The notes beneath the pieces were generated by a model. That model searched no databases. It was not told the DNA's origin and saw nothing but the letters and a program-made list of their open reading frames with translations. The position numbers were made by a program, and so were the translations under genes. Below, one piece after another: positions 11,789-23,700 of a stretch of 64,000 nt of DNA. This stretch comes from Chrysoporthe austroafricana (Eukaryota; Ascomycota; Sordariomycetes; Diaporthales; Cryphonectriaceae), in assembly GCA_001051155.2 (NCBI GenBank), contig JYIP02000003.1, positions 3,968,001-4,032,000 on the forward strand, read 5' to 3'. Every line of letters begins with the position of its first letter. Within the stretch, counting starts at the first letter, position 1.

Positions 11789-13358
11789 TTGCAAATGGAG
11801 GACCAGCGAATCTCGTCTCTCCTTGCATCCTGATAGCCCAGCGGCTAAATAACATCAACAATTCGGACGTGATCGCGCGCTCTTAAAGGCCATTGGAACC
11901 AAAATGTTGAGAATGGTCTGCTGAGTTGCACACAAAGCTTGCGTCAGTCCTGTACGGAAGGTAATAGCGGAGGGTATACAAAGCTTGGCAGAACCGAGGA
12001 GGCCCAGGCCCTTGGTGCAGATCTCGGATTTAAATAGCCTTCGCACCATGCCAATCTTCTTAGGGTCTCTTGATGCGGTGAAGCGCGCCTGCGATAGTGC
12101 GTAGTCGGGCGCCTCAACGGCTTGTAGCCCTGTGAGGCGCCCATTTAGTCGCTCAAACTCGCCGTGATCACCCTGAGGCGCACCTGGGATCTACCAGGCC
12201 GCTGCAGGTTAGCGGCACAAATCGAGATGCGCAGATCTGGCAGTCTGCAGGTCAGGGGCTGGACCTCACCCGGTGGGTAGTCAGCAACACGGCACAGGGC
12301 GTTCGGTATGTGGGAGGCCGCTCTGGCTGTTGGAAGGCAACACGAGAAGAAGCACGAGGATCCCATGATTGCTGTGACGACCGGGTCGGTGAGGGAGGAG
12401 GAACTGGGTTGGCCGATAGACCGGAGAATTCAGAGACTCACAGGCCCGCAATTGAGGGGATTAGATGCAGTCGTGGTTGCGTAAGTGATTCCGGATCGGA
12501 CGGGCTGTGAAGTTTTTTTTTTTTTCTTTTGGTCCCCATTTCAACTCGAATCGACGGCATGTGAAAGTCGGTCTCGTGTTAGTGGGGCCGATGTCAACCA
12601 CATGCCCCGTGTGGCGTACAGTACCTGATAGCCCATGAATTGGAACCAGGAGAGGGGCACCGAGATGCAGGAGTCGAAGCAAGACATCTGGACCCATAAG
12701 CGAAGACGATTTCGCATGTGAAAAATGAGCAGGTGGATATGAGCCACTCTCGAGGGCTCACATGCAGATGTCGGTTGCAGCCCTGCCGCGGGCCCGTCCA
12801 GATCAAGCCACTGGTGATGCCGGGCCATGGTGTGAGGTCGTGGGAGACGAACCATCGGATGCGAGGCAGGCCGGTACGGACCTACCAGAGCAGAGCACCG
12901 GGAGGTCGGTGTGGTATTCCAGCTCGAGTGATGGCTGCAGCAGTGGCGTGGTGTGCATGGCATGTGTGGTGTGTGCTTGAAGGTGGTGTGGCGGCAGGGC
13001 GGCCAGAGGCACGATGAAACGCCGGTGAGAGCACCTCGATACGATAGTCTCGATCTTCCTGAGTGGTGTCCGAGAAGCTTAGGGACCGCAGCCGGCGTGA
13101 TAGCGCCACCACCTTCCCACTTACTTGCCTTTTACGTGATACGGAACCTTGAGGGGAGGACCTCAGCTCTTGGGAGATGAGCCTTCGAGATTGTACCCTG
13201 GTACGGTCGCAGTGACCTCCGGCGCTCTAGCAATTGAGTTTCGATGGGACTCTGGGGAAGATTCAGACCAGATGCATCATCAGCACGGCATGCCAGGCTA
13301 GGGTGCTAGGGGAGAGGCCGCTATCCTATCAAAGGAGTCCGGAAATTCTCTCGACTCC

Positions 13359-13382
13359 GACATCGACATCGACATCGACATC
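13359..13382 (+). repeat. GACATC hexanucleotide microsatellite
   Basis: Four perfect GACATC units lie in non-coding sequence. The locus may be length-variable. Confidence 0.85.
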
Positions 13383-14558
13383 TCGCGTGATGATCGCGAA
13401 TTGATAAGAGAAATGCTGAAATCACCTCTCAACCAGTGTCTCGGTGTTAGGCTGGGAGCTTCTAGGGGGGGCAGAAAAGCGCTGGAGGGAAAACCTAGCC
13501 ACCTTTCACATGCTTTCAGCCAGGCATGACGACAAGGGCCCGGGACAGGGGCTACCCCCTGTCCCTGCATGCTATCCTCGCCGGCAAGATGCCTCATGGC
13601 GACAGGTCGGGGAGAAGTATCTCAACAGCCTCTTGATATCTCGATAGCAGCAGCTCAACCACCCCAGCGTCGAAAGTGTGAAGAGCAGGCTGTGAGGCGG
13701 GACAAGTGAGGCCCCGGTACGTCTGGTGCACCGTCAGGATACGTCGCGGGTCGGATCGGGAGGACAGCATGATGATGCTGCCGTTGGTGCTTGTTTCGGG
13801 GGGGGGGGATAGCTCCCCAGCTGCTACTGGGTACCATAATACTACTGCTGGGTGCATGTACAATACCGCTAGCACCGCAACGTGCCGCCCTGGTAGGGCG
13901 GCAGCAGCGCCATCGCGGTGCTGCTAGGTAGTGTACTTAGCAAGTCCCCTTCCGGCTCCACTCTCACATGCCAACAACTGGGCCTTATCGAACGCAACGC
14001 CAGCACAGCACCACAGGAGCCCACCTTCGTGCCCGTCCCTCACGTCGAGTGCGTCGACCCTCCGCTTGCGACTGGTGGCGCCAGCTGCAGCTCATTCTTG
14101 CTCTAATGATACCTAGCCGGGTTACGTCAACCCAATCGCAGTCCCTGCCCGCCTTCCTCGACTTCTTTTTCAGCGCTCGGCCTGCACTCGAAGCATCCTC
14201 CTGGTTTTTTTTCTCTCCTTCCCCTCCGTCCTGTTCCTGCTCCTACTCCTGCGTCTCATTCGATAACCAGCTTTACCTCTCGCGCACACGCCAGCAGACC
14301 TTCTTCCCTCCCCATCCTGCCAGTGGCCACCCATATCAATCTCACGTTGCTCTGTCTCGCGCGTCGTCTTGTCATTCTGATATCATTGCTCACCCGTATC
14401 TCGATCGCTTCACATATCACTACTAGACGTCAGACTTATAGCGCGAGCTAGACTTGCTTTCTACATAGCACTGAAATCCCGGTTGGCGGTATTTCAATCC
14501 AACGCTCACGCTTTTTATACACCCCAGACGAGTCCAGTACCTCAGCCTAGCGCCCAGT

Positions 14559-15418
14559 ATGACGGCACCTCAGGTTAACGGCGATGTGCCAGCATCTTCT
14601 TTCCTCAGGGTGAGCCTATCCCCTCCCTATCCTCCTCTGTAGCCGCGAACATTTGCGCGGTAATTGTCTCTGCCATGCGAGACGGGTTGCTCTGTCGGTG
14701 AAAGTAGCCCTGGCGCTGTCTGGTCACTAGGCGAGTTGTGAAGGTCTTATCTGCAATCAGCTGTCAGAATCGGCCTTTCTAGGTGCGGCAGCAGTAGTGT
14801 CCTTCACGAACCAGCTAGTTGCCACTTTGGTGCGCCACCTCGGCAGAGGCTATGATTGCGCTCAGGAGGTTGCACGTGTTTTTACAGCCATGAAACTGAT
14901 ACTGACATTGTTCGCAGCACTTGACTGGATATCCAGTGGTCCACGACGGCGTCGAGACCTTCAAGGCGAACCCGTATGGCCAGAAGTCCCTACAGCTGGG
15001 CGACTCGGCCTACAAGACCTTCGCTGCCCCCGTCCTTCCATACCTCTCCAAGCCCTACCAATACGTCGAGCCCTATGTCAAGAAGGCAGACGATCTCGGC
15101 GATAAGGTTCTGGCCAAGGTTGACGAGAGGTGGCCTGTCGTCAAGAAGCCTACCGGCCAACTGTATTCGGATGCCAAGGGCATCGTGCTTCTCCCGTACA
15201 ACAAGGCCTTCGAGGGCAGGGACCACGTCCTGAACGTCTACAGCAGCGAGTATAAGAAGGCTGCCGGCGAGAATGGCTCGGGCCTGATCCTGACTGGCAA
15301 GGCGGCTGTGGCCACCGCTCTTATCCTGACAACCGAGACGGTCAAGTTCATCGGAGACTACCTCGGTCAGAAGAAGGAACAGGCTCACCATGCTGTCGAT
15401 AACAAGGCCCATAACTAG
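14559..15418 (+). CDS. CAP20: CAP20 / perilipin-like lipid-droplet protein
   Basis: CAP20 (Colletotrichum) and MPL1 (Metarhizium) are fungal perilipins that coat lipid droplets. They affect triglyceride turnover and appressorium turgor. Two exons (14559-14609 and 14918-15418) join in phase 0 across a 308-nt intron (AGG|GTGAGC...TTCGCAG). The result is 183 residues starting MTAPQVNGDVPASSFLRHL. The conserved N-terminal block (LTGYPVVHDGVETFKANPYG), Tyr/Pro-rich PAT-like centre (YLSKPYQYVEPYVKKADDLG) and C-terminal amphipathic or hydrophobic stretch (about residues 137-166) match the family in order and length. The intron is long for this window. A regulatory role for it, or a skipped small exon, cannot be excluded, but the spliced junction reproduces the expected FLRHLTGYPVV. 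Confidence 0.9.
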
Positions 15419-17776
15419 GGCAAGGCGCCTGGGACTCGCCGCACTCGTCGCCTGTCATTCTCAGACCAAATCACCGTTTTCAGATACCCGAGGTTCATAC
15501 TAGGAGAAGAAGAGGACCCTCAGCACCGTCACAAGCAACAACAAGAACGGGTCCCTTCAAGGATAAGCATGACCTCAACAGTAGGATCCGAGGATTCGGG
15601 AGGAGAGGGATCAAGCAGCAGGCCTCGAAGCTAGCCCATTTTGTGAGGTTGGGAGCATGATGATATCCAGTGTTTCTCGGTTCAGCATTTCTCTTTCAGG
15701 GGCGTCTTATTCCAAATACCAAAGAAATCGAGGTGGTATTCATTGTCCGAAAAGCAAAAAAGAAAAAAAAATACTATCGTTGTCTTGCATGACCGGTCTT
15801 GATGTCAACTCGGGTATGAGCAGGTCCTGTTCGAGCTTGTCACTTTTTCTGGGCTCCAAGACCGGACTTTTTGGCTTTCTGAATAGGCCGGGGCAGTGAT
15901 GAAGGGGAATCATCCAGATTTGTGTCGAAAAACGTACTTAATAGATCTCTCCTCTGAGTTCACGACCTGTCTTCTTATGTCAGACCAGCGAGTCTCTTTT
16001 CAACTGTGATGTATGATGAGAATATATCGGCCCCCGTGGTGCTATCAATCCCGTTGCGCAGTGGCGTGTCGAGAGAGGCGCAAGGAGGTTCGCATCACAT
16101 GCGCTGTGAAGTTAACAGCGGGTTAGAGAGCTTCACTATTTGGCATTCGAGTATGATAACATTCCACAATACTAGAGGAAGAGGTCAGGTAGTGTATGAT
16201 CACAAGGCTCAATGTCTCCCTGAGTGTTGGTGCAGTCAGTGTATGAGAGTCTCACAGGACATGGCATCAAGACTATCCCATATCTTGCAGACTGCAAGAG
16301 GCGAGAACAAAGACCTCCAGCGGCACGCCCTCCCCCAGCTGTGCCTCTGAACGTCTGCTTGTCTTGCCTTGCCTAGTTCCTGTCCTGTGCTTTCGACATT
16401 TCTACTCTTCTTTCGTCCCCGTCTCCTCCACTCCCGTCCATACACACTTCTCTATTTCTTACCGTCCGGTCACCCACAATCCCATGGCAGACAAATAGAT
16501 AGAATACGGGCCAGGGCGGTCTAACTGACGTCCCGTGCGTCCGTTTGTCCCTTGGGTTCCGTTTTCCGTTGTCTTGTTGTCTTGTTGTCGTTGTCGATCT
16601 GTCTGCCTGGCCCATGTACATGTATCTACACGAAGGGGAAAGGTAGTTCAGAGAAGAAGAAAAAAGAAACAAGAGGAAAGGATAAAGCAAGAAAGAGGCC
16701 CGACGCCTGTGCCCGTGCAGCCGGCCTGGGTCTTCGGCGACTAAGCACCTCTGTAGCCTACCATCTGACAAACTCACACTGCTTCTTCTCGGTGGAGGCC
16801 AATATCGGTAGGCAGTACCTCGGGGGCTGAGGGTCATGCGGCACCACCTTTCTTTTTTCTGCGTTTCTGCGCACGGCGTACATACAAAGACAAAAGAGTA
16901 AGTGGGCGGGTGAGTGGAATCTCTGTGTGCCTGATGACCGCCCCGTTAGTGTTACTTCAGAGGTACGTTGAGTAACAGCCAAGGTGGGGAGGCCGGGCTG
17001 TATCGTGAGCCCGCAGTATTGGGGGGAAGGGAATTGCCAGTGTGACGGACAGCTATGGTCCGTGGGCGGACGCGTGAGGCCGGCGACGAGAATACCGGAT
17101 CAGATTCAGCTAGACAGGGCAATGATGAGAAACTCGGGCTGTTCGGACATCAGTGCGCCAGCTTGTTGGCTTCAGTAAGCCGCTGGTCAGGAGGTCTCAG
17201 CCTGTTGAAATCGTAATCTTCCACGCAGCGCAACATTTCAATGCGAGTCTGAGAGGCCTGCTATTTCTTGCTCGGGGGAGGGAATGGGGATCATAGTTGA
17301 GTACTTGTGGATTGGATGTAGATTCAATGGAGTAGAGGGGAAATGGAAACTGTCTTTCCAATTGAGAACCTCAGTTTCTGCCCCTACGAAGCAAAATTAC
17401 ATACAAGAATAACATCGCCGGGGCTAGGGTATCAAGCGCACCGTCAGATTGATATCGCTGGCCCTCGCTCCATCCCGGCCCGCAAGGTGTTTATCGCGAA
17501 GGTCACGATGTCCCCATGTCTGCTCCAAAATGGCCTATCCACTCTGTAACAAAAGAAAGAATCGACGAAAAAGATCCATCGAGAAAGTAGATCGAAGAAG
17601 GCATGGGGGAATCGGATACGTGTCGGTTCTCAGTAAATCCACAACGCCCCATTACAAAACAGCTAAGGAATAATTTTTTCTCAACAAGCCGCCTCCTGGT
17701 ATAAAGTGTGTGGGGATAAAAAGATGATGAGCAAAGCATGTTGCAAAAATGCCCAAAAAATGGTATCGTGTCGGCA
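15419..17776. other. Convergent intergenic region (CAP20-like / DENN 3' ends)
   Basis: The first several hundred bases are probably the 3' UTR of the CAP20-like gene. Purine-rich low complexity occurs near 15746-15775 and 16640-16695. No open frame has credible coding composition and no RNA gene was seen. Confidence 0.45.
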
Positions 17777-17992
17777 TTACCGCCAAAGTTGGAGGTTCTG
17801 GTCATAACCCGCCAACAGCTCCAATGATCGCCTCTTCTTGAAGTCGGCGTCGCGCTTCCTTCTCAATTGTTTGGCCTCCTCGGCCTTTCTTCTTGCCTCT
17901 TGTTCAGCCCAGTCCACGGCTGTTTGTAGTTCTAATGATCGTCGTTTTTTGAAGTCAGGGTCCCCCCGCTTAGGACCCTGCTTCGCCGCGAT
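17777..17992 (-). other. Open C-terminal extension of the DENN gene beyond an in-frame TGA
   Basis: Directly after the TGA at 17995-17993, the same reading frame stays open for 71 codons to a TAA at 17779-17777. The residues look strongly protein-like: highly charged and helical, with the motif DxDFKKRRSLEL occurring twice about 35 residues apart (DPDFKKRRSLELQ and DADFKKRRSLELL). No splice donor of matching phase that would remove the TGA is evident. The simplest readings are a CGA-to-TGA nonsense change or base-call error in a longer gene, or stop-codon readthrough. The TGA is followed by ATC, not the leaky CTA context. Confidence 0.6.
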
Positions 17993-20783
17993 TCAATGCG
18001 GACCTCCTAATGCACTTATTCGAGCGCCAGCGGGGCGCTGAACAAGTGTGTTGGCGTGCTTGCCGACGACATGCTCCGGTTGAGCATCGCTATCGCTGCG
18101 CTCCAAGTACTCATCCTCGTCGTCCTCCACGATCTTCGTCGGTATCTCGTGGCTAATGTTGTACTGCTGCGAGGCACGCTCGGGGGTAGTCCCGCTCGAC
18201 GTGATAGACATGCTTGTGGAGCTCCGGTTCGGGATCAAGTCCGGAGTGGGAGGAATGCTTGAGGTGCGTCCGGAGTGGTGAACAGCCTCCTCGGTAGCTT
18301 CGGATGTTGTCATGGAGCGACCATCCTCGCTGGCCAGGTTGCTGCTCCTGCGGCGGTTCATCAACAGGTTGCCGTCAGCATCGTTAGCCAGCTGCAGGCC
18401 CTCAACAGCTGCCTGGCACTGCTCCGCAATGTTGCGAATGATGTGAGCGATGGCATCGGTCTTGTCCTTGAGGTGACGGTCAGCCACGTCTGAGAAGCTA
18501 GACTGCGAGAACCGCTGGCTATTGCGAGCGGCCTTCAGAAGAAGCTGCTTATCGGCTTCTGACATGGAACCATCCTCGTCAGCAGCCGCAATGAAACCAT
18601 TGGCGATCTCCTCCTCGATGCCAGCAGGGTTGGAGAGGGACTGGACCAGGTGCTCCATGTGATGGCTCTGTCCACCGATCAAGCTGCGCAGGTGCAAGAC
18701 GACGCGGTGAGCCTCATCGCGCTGGCGCAAGATGGTCATGTTGGTATGCTGAAGAGCAGCAAGCTCCTTCTTGTTCCTCTTGCGGTCGCGCTCGAGCTCC
18801 TCGGCAATCTCTTGCTGAAGGACGAGCGCCTCGAGGGCGTCATCACGTTGCTTCTCAGTACCGGTGAGGCGGACAGACATGCGGGAAGCATCGTCCTTCT
18901 GCTGATCAATAAGCGTTGCAAGGCGACGGTTCTCACGCTTGTGGCCCTCGATCTTGACCTTAAGATCTTGTGTCTCCTTGGTCAGGGTTTCGGCGAAGGC
19001 CTGGAATTTCAAGAACTATCAACAGCGTCAGCTTGTCACTCAAGAAAAATCGACAATGGGACGGATCCATCAATGTGATGCTTACCTGTTGCTTCCAGCT
19101 CTCCAGCTCCTCGTTGAGGTAGTTGTTGCGCTTCGTCACCTTGGCGAGCTCCGTATCCATCCTGCCCTTGAGGTTGATAAAGTCCTGCCAAGCCTCGAGA
19201 GCATCGCGAGAGTATTGGTTTCTCTCACGAACAATCTCGTTGAGGTGCCTCATGGAGACCTTGGTCATGAGTGGCTTCTTCACGGAGCCGCCAAACACAG
19301 CCTTCAGACCGCTGTTGCGGCCCATCTTCTCGCAGACGTGATCCATGACGGCCATCACGGCATCCTGATTCCACCACTCGGGATCCTGGATAGACTCGAC
19401 CTCGCCTCGCATGACGATGATCTGGCCAGCCGGAACCAACTTTCCACCACCGTACGCAGAGCGCAGGTGCTGTGGGACACCTGAAGGCGCAACGTCACCA
19501 TGGAGAGCCTGCGTCAGGCGAGTGACGAATTTGTTTCGCTGACTCGGAGTCAGAGCGGTGGGCGGATCGGAAGTCAGAACGAAGTTGCGATCCAGGTCGA
19601 CCACCAGCGCATCGCTAGGAGCAGTGAAGAGCGATCGGCACTCAGCAGTGATGCCGAGGATGTAGGGACCAGGCTCCTGAACGAGCTCCTGGGCGTGACG
19701 AGCGTGCACAACGGGAACGTACAGGCCACTCCACTCGTAGACGCGGGCACAGAATCGGATGGTCTCGGCGGCCATGGTGAGCATGGCGGGGTAGTGGCTG
19801 ACAAAGATGATGCGACGGGTTGGCGAAATAGCTGCCTCGACGACGCCGACAATGTTTGGAATCGACAAGCAAGCAAAGATCGGCCACATGTCGAAATTCT
19901 GGAAGCCAGTAGGCGAGGAGGGAAACTGGTAGCAAAGCGCGTAGTCCTTCATATCGATGCGAACCAGGTCGTTCAAGCGTGGCGCCGGGAAGCTCAAAAT
20001 CCTCGAAACCTCTTCAGCATGGAAGAGGTTGGTGGCCTTGTTCCAGTGAATCCACATGCCCCGAAGGTAGTCCCCAAGCAGATTGTAGAGAGGGTATCTG
20101 GACAGGAAGGACAAGCAGTAGGGGATCCAGTAGGTCTCCTCCGTGTTGTCGTAGAAATCGGGCTCGGTTCTCTTCCTCAGGTCGCGAATCGTCTCGGCCC
20201 TCTTCTCGTCGGCGCGGGACCACACTCGCAGACAGATACCGTATAGTGTGTGCGATGAGTCCTGCTGGAGGACGAAAGCGTGATGGACGCAGTGAGGCTG
20301 GCTCCGGCCGGTGCAGATCTCGACATCGTGAGGAAAGCATGCCTAGGTGGTATCAGTGCACAAGTCCCTGCCTTCCAACCCAGCCAGGATCGAGCGGCAA
20401 CTTACCCTCATGGCAGCGTGCAAGGAGCGAGCAATCTCGTTGTCCTGCTCCAGCCTGGGGCTACTACCCAGAATCTCTGGCAGCCAAAATTGGCCCACGG
20501 CACCCTTCATGTGGCCGATCTTCCCCTGAGATGGCGGGGGGGCCTTCACCCACTGCGAGGGCTCTCGGCCCACGCCGCAGACCATGTAGGCATGTGTGAG
20601 GGTCTTGGGAGTCCGCTGCTGAGGCTTGGCGCTCAGCGTGGACGGCATAGGCTGGGTGATTCTGGAGTGTAACGAAGAGGTCCGGCTCGGGATGATGAGG
20701 TTGCTGTCGGCCTCGCGGGTGACGGGGCGGTCGCTCGTCCGCGGCCGGGTGAAGGAGGTGTGCGCCGTAAGAGAGTGAGCCAT
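17993..20783 (-). CDS. DENN (AEX-3) domain protein with C-terminal coiled coil
   Basis: DENN proteins are guanine-nucleotide exchange factors for Rab GTPases in membrane traffic. Three exons (20783-20406, 20342-19086, 19015-17993) join across introns of 63 and 70 nt (donors GTAAGT and GTAAGC), both in phase 0, giving about 885 residues. uDENN is near residues 115-175 (ACFPHDVEICTGRSQPHC). cDENN is near 209-390 (YPLYNLLGDYLRG; RRIIFVSHYPAMLTMAAE; GPYILGITAE). dDENN runs to about 517 (DPEWWNQDAVMAVMDHVCE). A long coiled coil follows at about 520-690, then a Ser/Thr-rich tail. The N-terminal 110 residues look disordered. The Rab target cannot be read from sequence. The annotated stop is suspect because the frame continues for 71 coding-like codons. 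Confidence 0.9.
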
Positions 20784-23700
20784 GGCTGCTGTGTGCCTAC
20801 TGAAAGACCACTAGGACTTGATCGGGGTCCAATGGAGGACGGCGGCCGTGGCAGGTCGTCGCGTCTTGGTATGCCGGTAGCTGTGACGACGTGGGAGGTG
20901 TGATGAGACCGGATAGGGTCGAAAGCAGTGGCTGTGACTGTTCTGTACTTCGGACGAAGAGAAAAAAAAATGCTGGGTCGCCTTGCGGGTGCTGGTCCGC
21001 TCCAGTGGACTGGATGCCGTCGAGAAGGCGAGGAAGAAAAGATACGGACTCGTCGAGGTGCGTGAGAGATGCGATGCGAAGGAGAGAGAGGATCCAAAAC
21101 CAGTCAAGGCCAGGCCGAAAGAATTAGTCGATCAATTCCACATTGATAGTCCCGATCTGGCGGAGGTCGCGATGTGATGGTCCTTGTTTCCAACGAGGAC
21201 GTCCGGACGTACACCAGAGTCTTTACTGTTGGTAATGACACTTGCAGGCCGGCGCTGTGCAGTCGAGCTATGAGGCAAGAAAGGAGAGAAAGGGGGGGGG
21301 CCAAGAGCGCGGTACAGAAAGAAGCCGTCCTAGTTTTGATGGAGCGTTGGAAGAAATGAGGCAAACGGAGAGGCAAGCAGTAAATAGGAGACGGCAGGAC
21401 CGCCCTGCCCAATTACAGAGGCTGAACGAGAGAGACGAGATTGACAGGGGGCCCAGGTCAGGACAGGTCGATTTCCGAAGAGGGCAGAAAACGAAAGAGA
21501 GCCCGTGGCGAGTAGCACTGTGCTCGTGAACGTGCACCACCACGCCCACCACCACCCTGCTGCACCTGCGCGTTTCCTCCCACCTTGACAGCTTGATCCC
21601 ACCGCAGCTCAGCATACCACCCCAGTGCGGTACTGTACTGGGCAGTCAGCACTCTGGCGTGCCTGGCCCCCCCCTCTCCTGCCCCCATCTCGGGCAAATG
21701 ATCAGACACCCGGACGCTGCAAGAGCCTGCAGGCGCGGGGAGGGGCCAGGGCCGGGGCCAGGAAGTGGGTCCTGCCACCTGCAGCAGTGTGCAGGCGCTG
21801 CAGGTCGTGATGTCCCCGTCCCTTGCAGGTGCCTGGATGCTACCCAGTGCTGGGCATGCTGGGGCTCTCGGGCTCCTGCCATGGTCGCCCTCCTCCCCCT
21901 CCCACGGTCCTCCCCACCAGCGCCACCGTATCCATCCCCGCGGCGCGCCATATACTATGTACTATAGTAGCCAGTCTCGCCTAGTGCATCCTGCTACCGT
22001 ACTCGGCGCTGCGGCAGGGCGTGCCACAGGCCATATACCCCGCGGCTGAGTGCCCCTATGACTACCCACGGCGATACGGACTGCCCCTCTACCTTTTCGT
22101 ATGCTACCCTATGTGATCCGTCTGCGCATTCGTCTATCAGTGCGAAGCAGGTCGTGACTGGATGCGGCATTGTGACCGTAGGAATACAGTATGCAATGAA
22201 ACCGCGACCCATGCAGCGGGAGGGGCCCGTGCAGCGCCACATGTACTCCGTACGGGACACTAGCATGTACTGACATGAGTCGGAGGAGCAGCAATCTCAC
22301 GGCTTGGTCGAGCCCATAGTACGTACAGAGTATATTCCTCACAACCTAGTAACCACGCACGCGCATCTCGCATCTCCGTGTGATCCTCTCCATCCGAGCA
22401 CGTCTGCCCGAGACCAATGCACCAGTCGAGCGCAGGACAGGACTCGATCGTACCCAGTAGACCTCCTGAGGGCGACGAGGTGGTCTATCGTGGGTAGTCG
22501 TCTGGTGGTGGGAGGTGAGAAAGACAGGGGTCGCGCCGACTATGTACTTTTCCCCTGGATCTTGCTGCAGGGTGTGTTCCAAGGCCGTTCTAGTCCCAAG
22601 CTGGTAAGTCCCGTGCAGGGGTTCCCTGCTGCTTCAGGTTCGTCCTGCCTGCGTCTCTCATCTCGAAATTTCCCCCCCCACTTTATGAATTCCCTCAGCT
22701 CGAGGCCAACAGCACCTCGACCGCGGTTCCGATTCCTTGGCCAGGGCATTGGAGATCCTCTCTGAAACATTTTTCCTCTGCATGTACGGGAGGATCTTGA
22801 ACGGAACCGGCCATTGCATTCATTACTCGTGTCGCAGCTGTCGCACTGCAGTCCCCAGACCTAGGGCCCCGGCGCATTGGTCATCTCACTTCCCGTATCA
22901 GCCTCCACCACCACTACAGAGTTATTCCGGCCGGACCGTTATCAAGTCGTGCTGCAGATCATGTTCCTCCGTTCCTGGGCTTATCTCGTCCTGGCGTCGT
23001 CCCTCCTCTCGCCCTTGCACGGATCGCAAACCTCGAACACGTGCTGCTGGGAGCTAGTCATGGGCACATGGCACTGCGAGATTAAACAATGGTGGCGATG
23101 CCCTCCAGCTTGGAGCTAGAAGTCCGACTAGCCCGACTGGCCTGCTAGCCCCTCTAGTCTGGCTGTCCGGGCATCGTCAGTGGACCAAATCCGACCAAAT
23201 CTGGGGAAGAGCCACCAGGCAGCTTCTGTGCGCCAACAAGCTTAGAGATCATCAGGCCATTTCTTGGGCCAAAGGCCGTGCAATTCCCCGTATGGCGCTA
23301 CTCAGCACTAAGTACATGGTCAAGGCACGGATTGCCCGCTGCTGAAAACGTGGTAGCAGGCCGTTCGTCCCGTTGCACCAGCCTCATCTCGTCCGCTCGC
23401 CCACCACCACCTTCGAAACATTGGCGCGACCTTGCTTCACCTCGAGCTTGTGCGTCTCGCGGCGGGCGGTCCTGGCTGTCGAGCTGTCAGGTATCACAAC
23501 AGCTTCAGAGCGAACAAGGTGGCTTGAGATCCAATCTACATAACACATCAGCATGCCCCGTCGCGAATTGCTCATCCTGTGAACCTTAATCCGTCCTCCG
23601 GACGCCGGGCGTGTACGTCAACAGGGAGACCTTGATATCATCCCTCTGGCAAGCTCACAGCTGAGATTGACTCGATCTTTACCGGCCCCCCACAGTGGCG

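Larger units (their letters stand above)
10605..14558. other. Divergent intergenic region between BCD1 and the CAP20-like gene
   Basis: I found no convincing gene in this stretch of about 4 kb. It contains a 16-bp tandem duplication at 11751-11788, a 13-nt T run near 12513, a GACATC x4 microsatellite at 13359-13382 and a G run near 13800. From about 14140 to 14420 it is strongly C/T-rich (ttttttttctctccttcccc), consistent with the promoter and long leader of the CAP20-like gene. A TTTTTATAC element lies near 14511. Confidence 0.45.
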
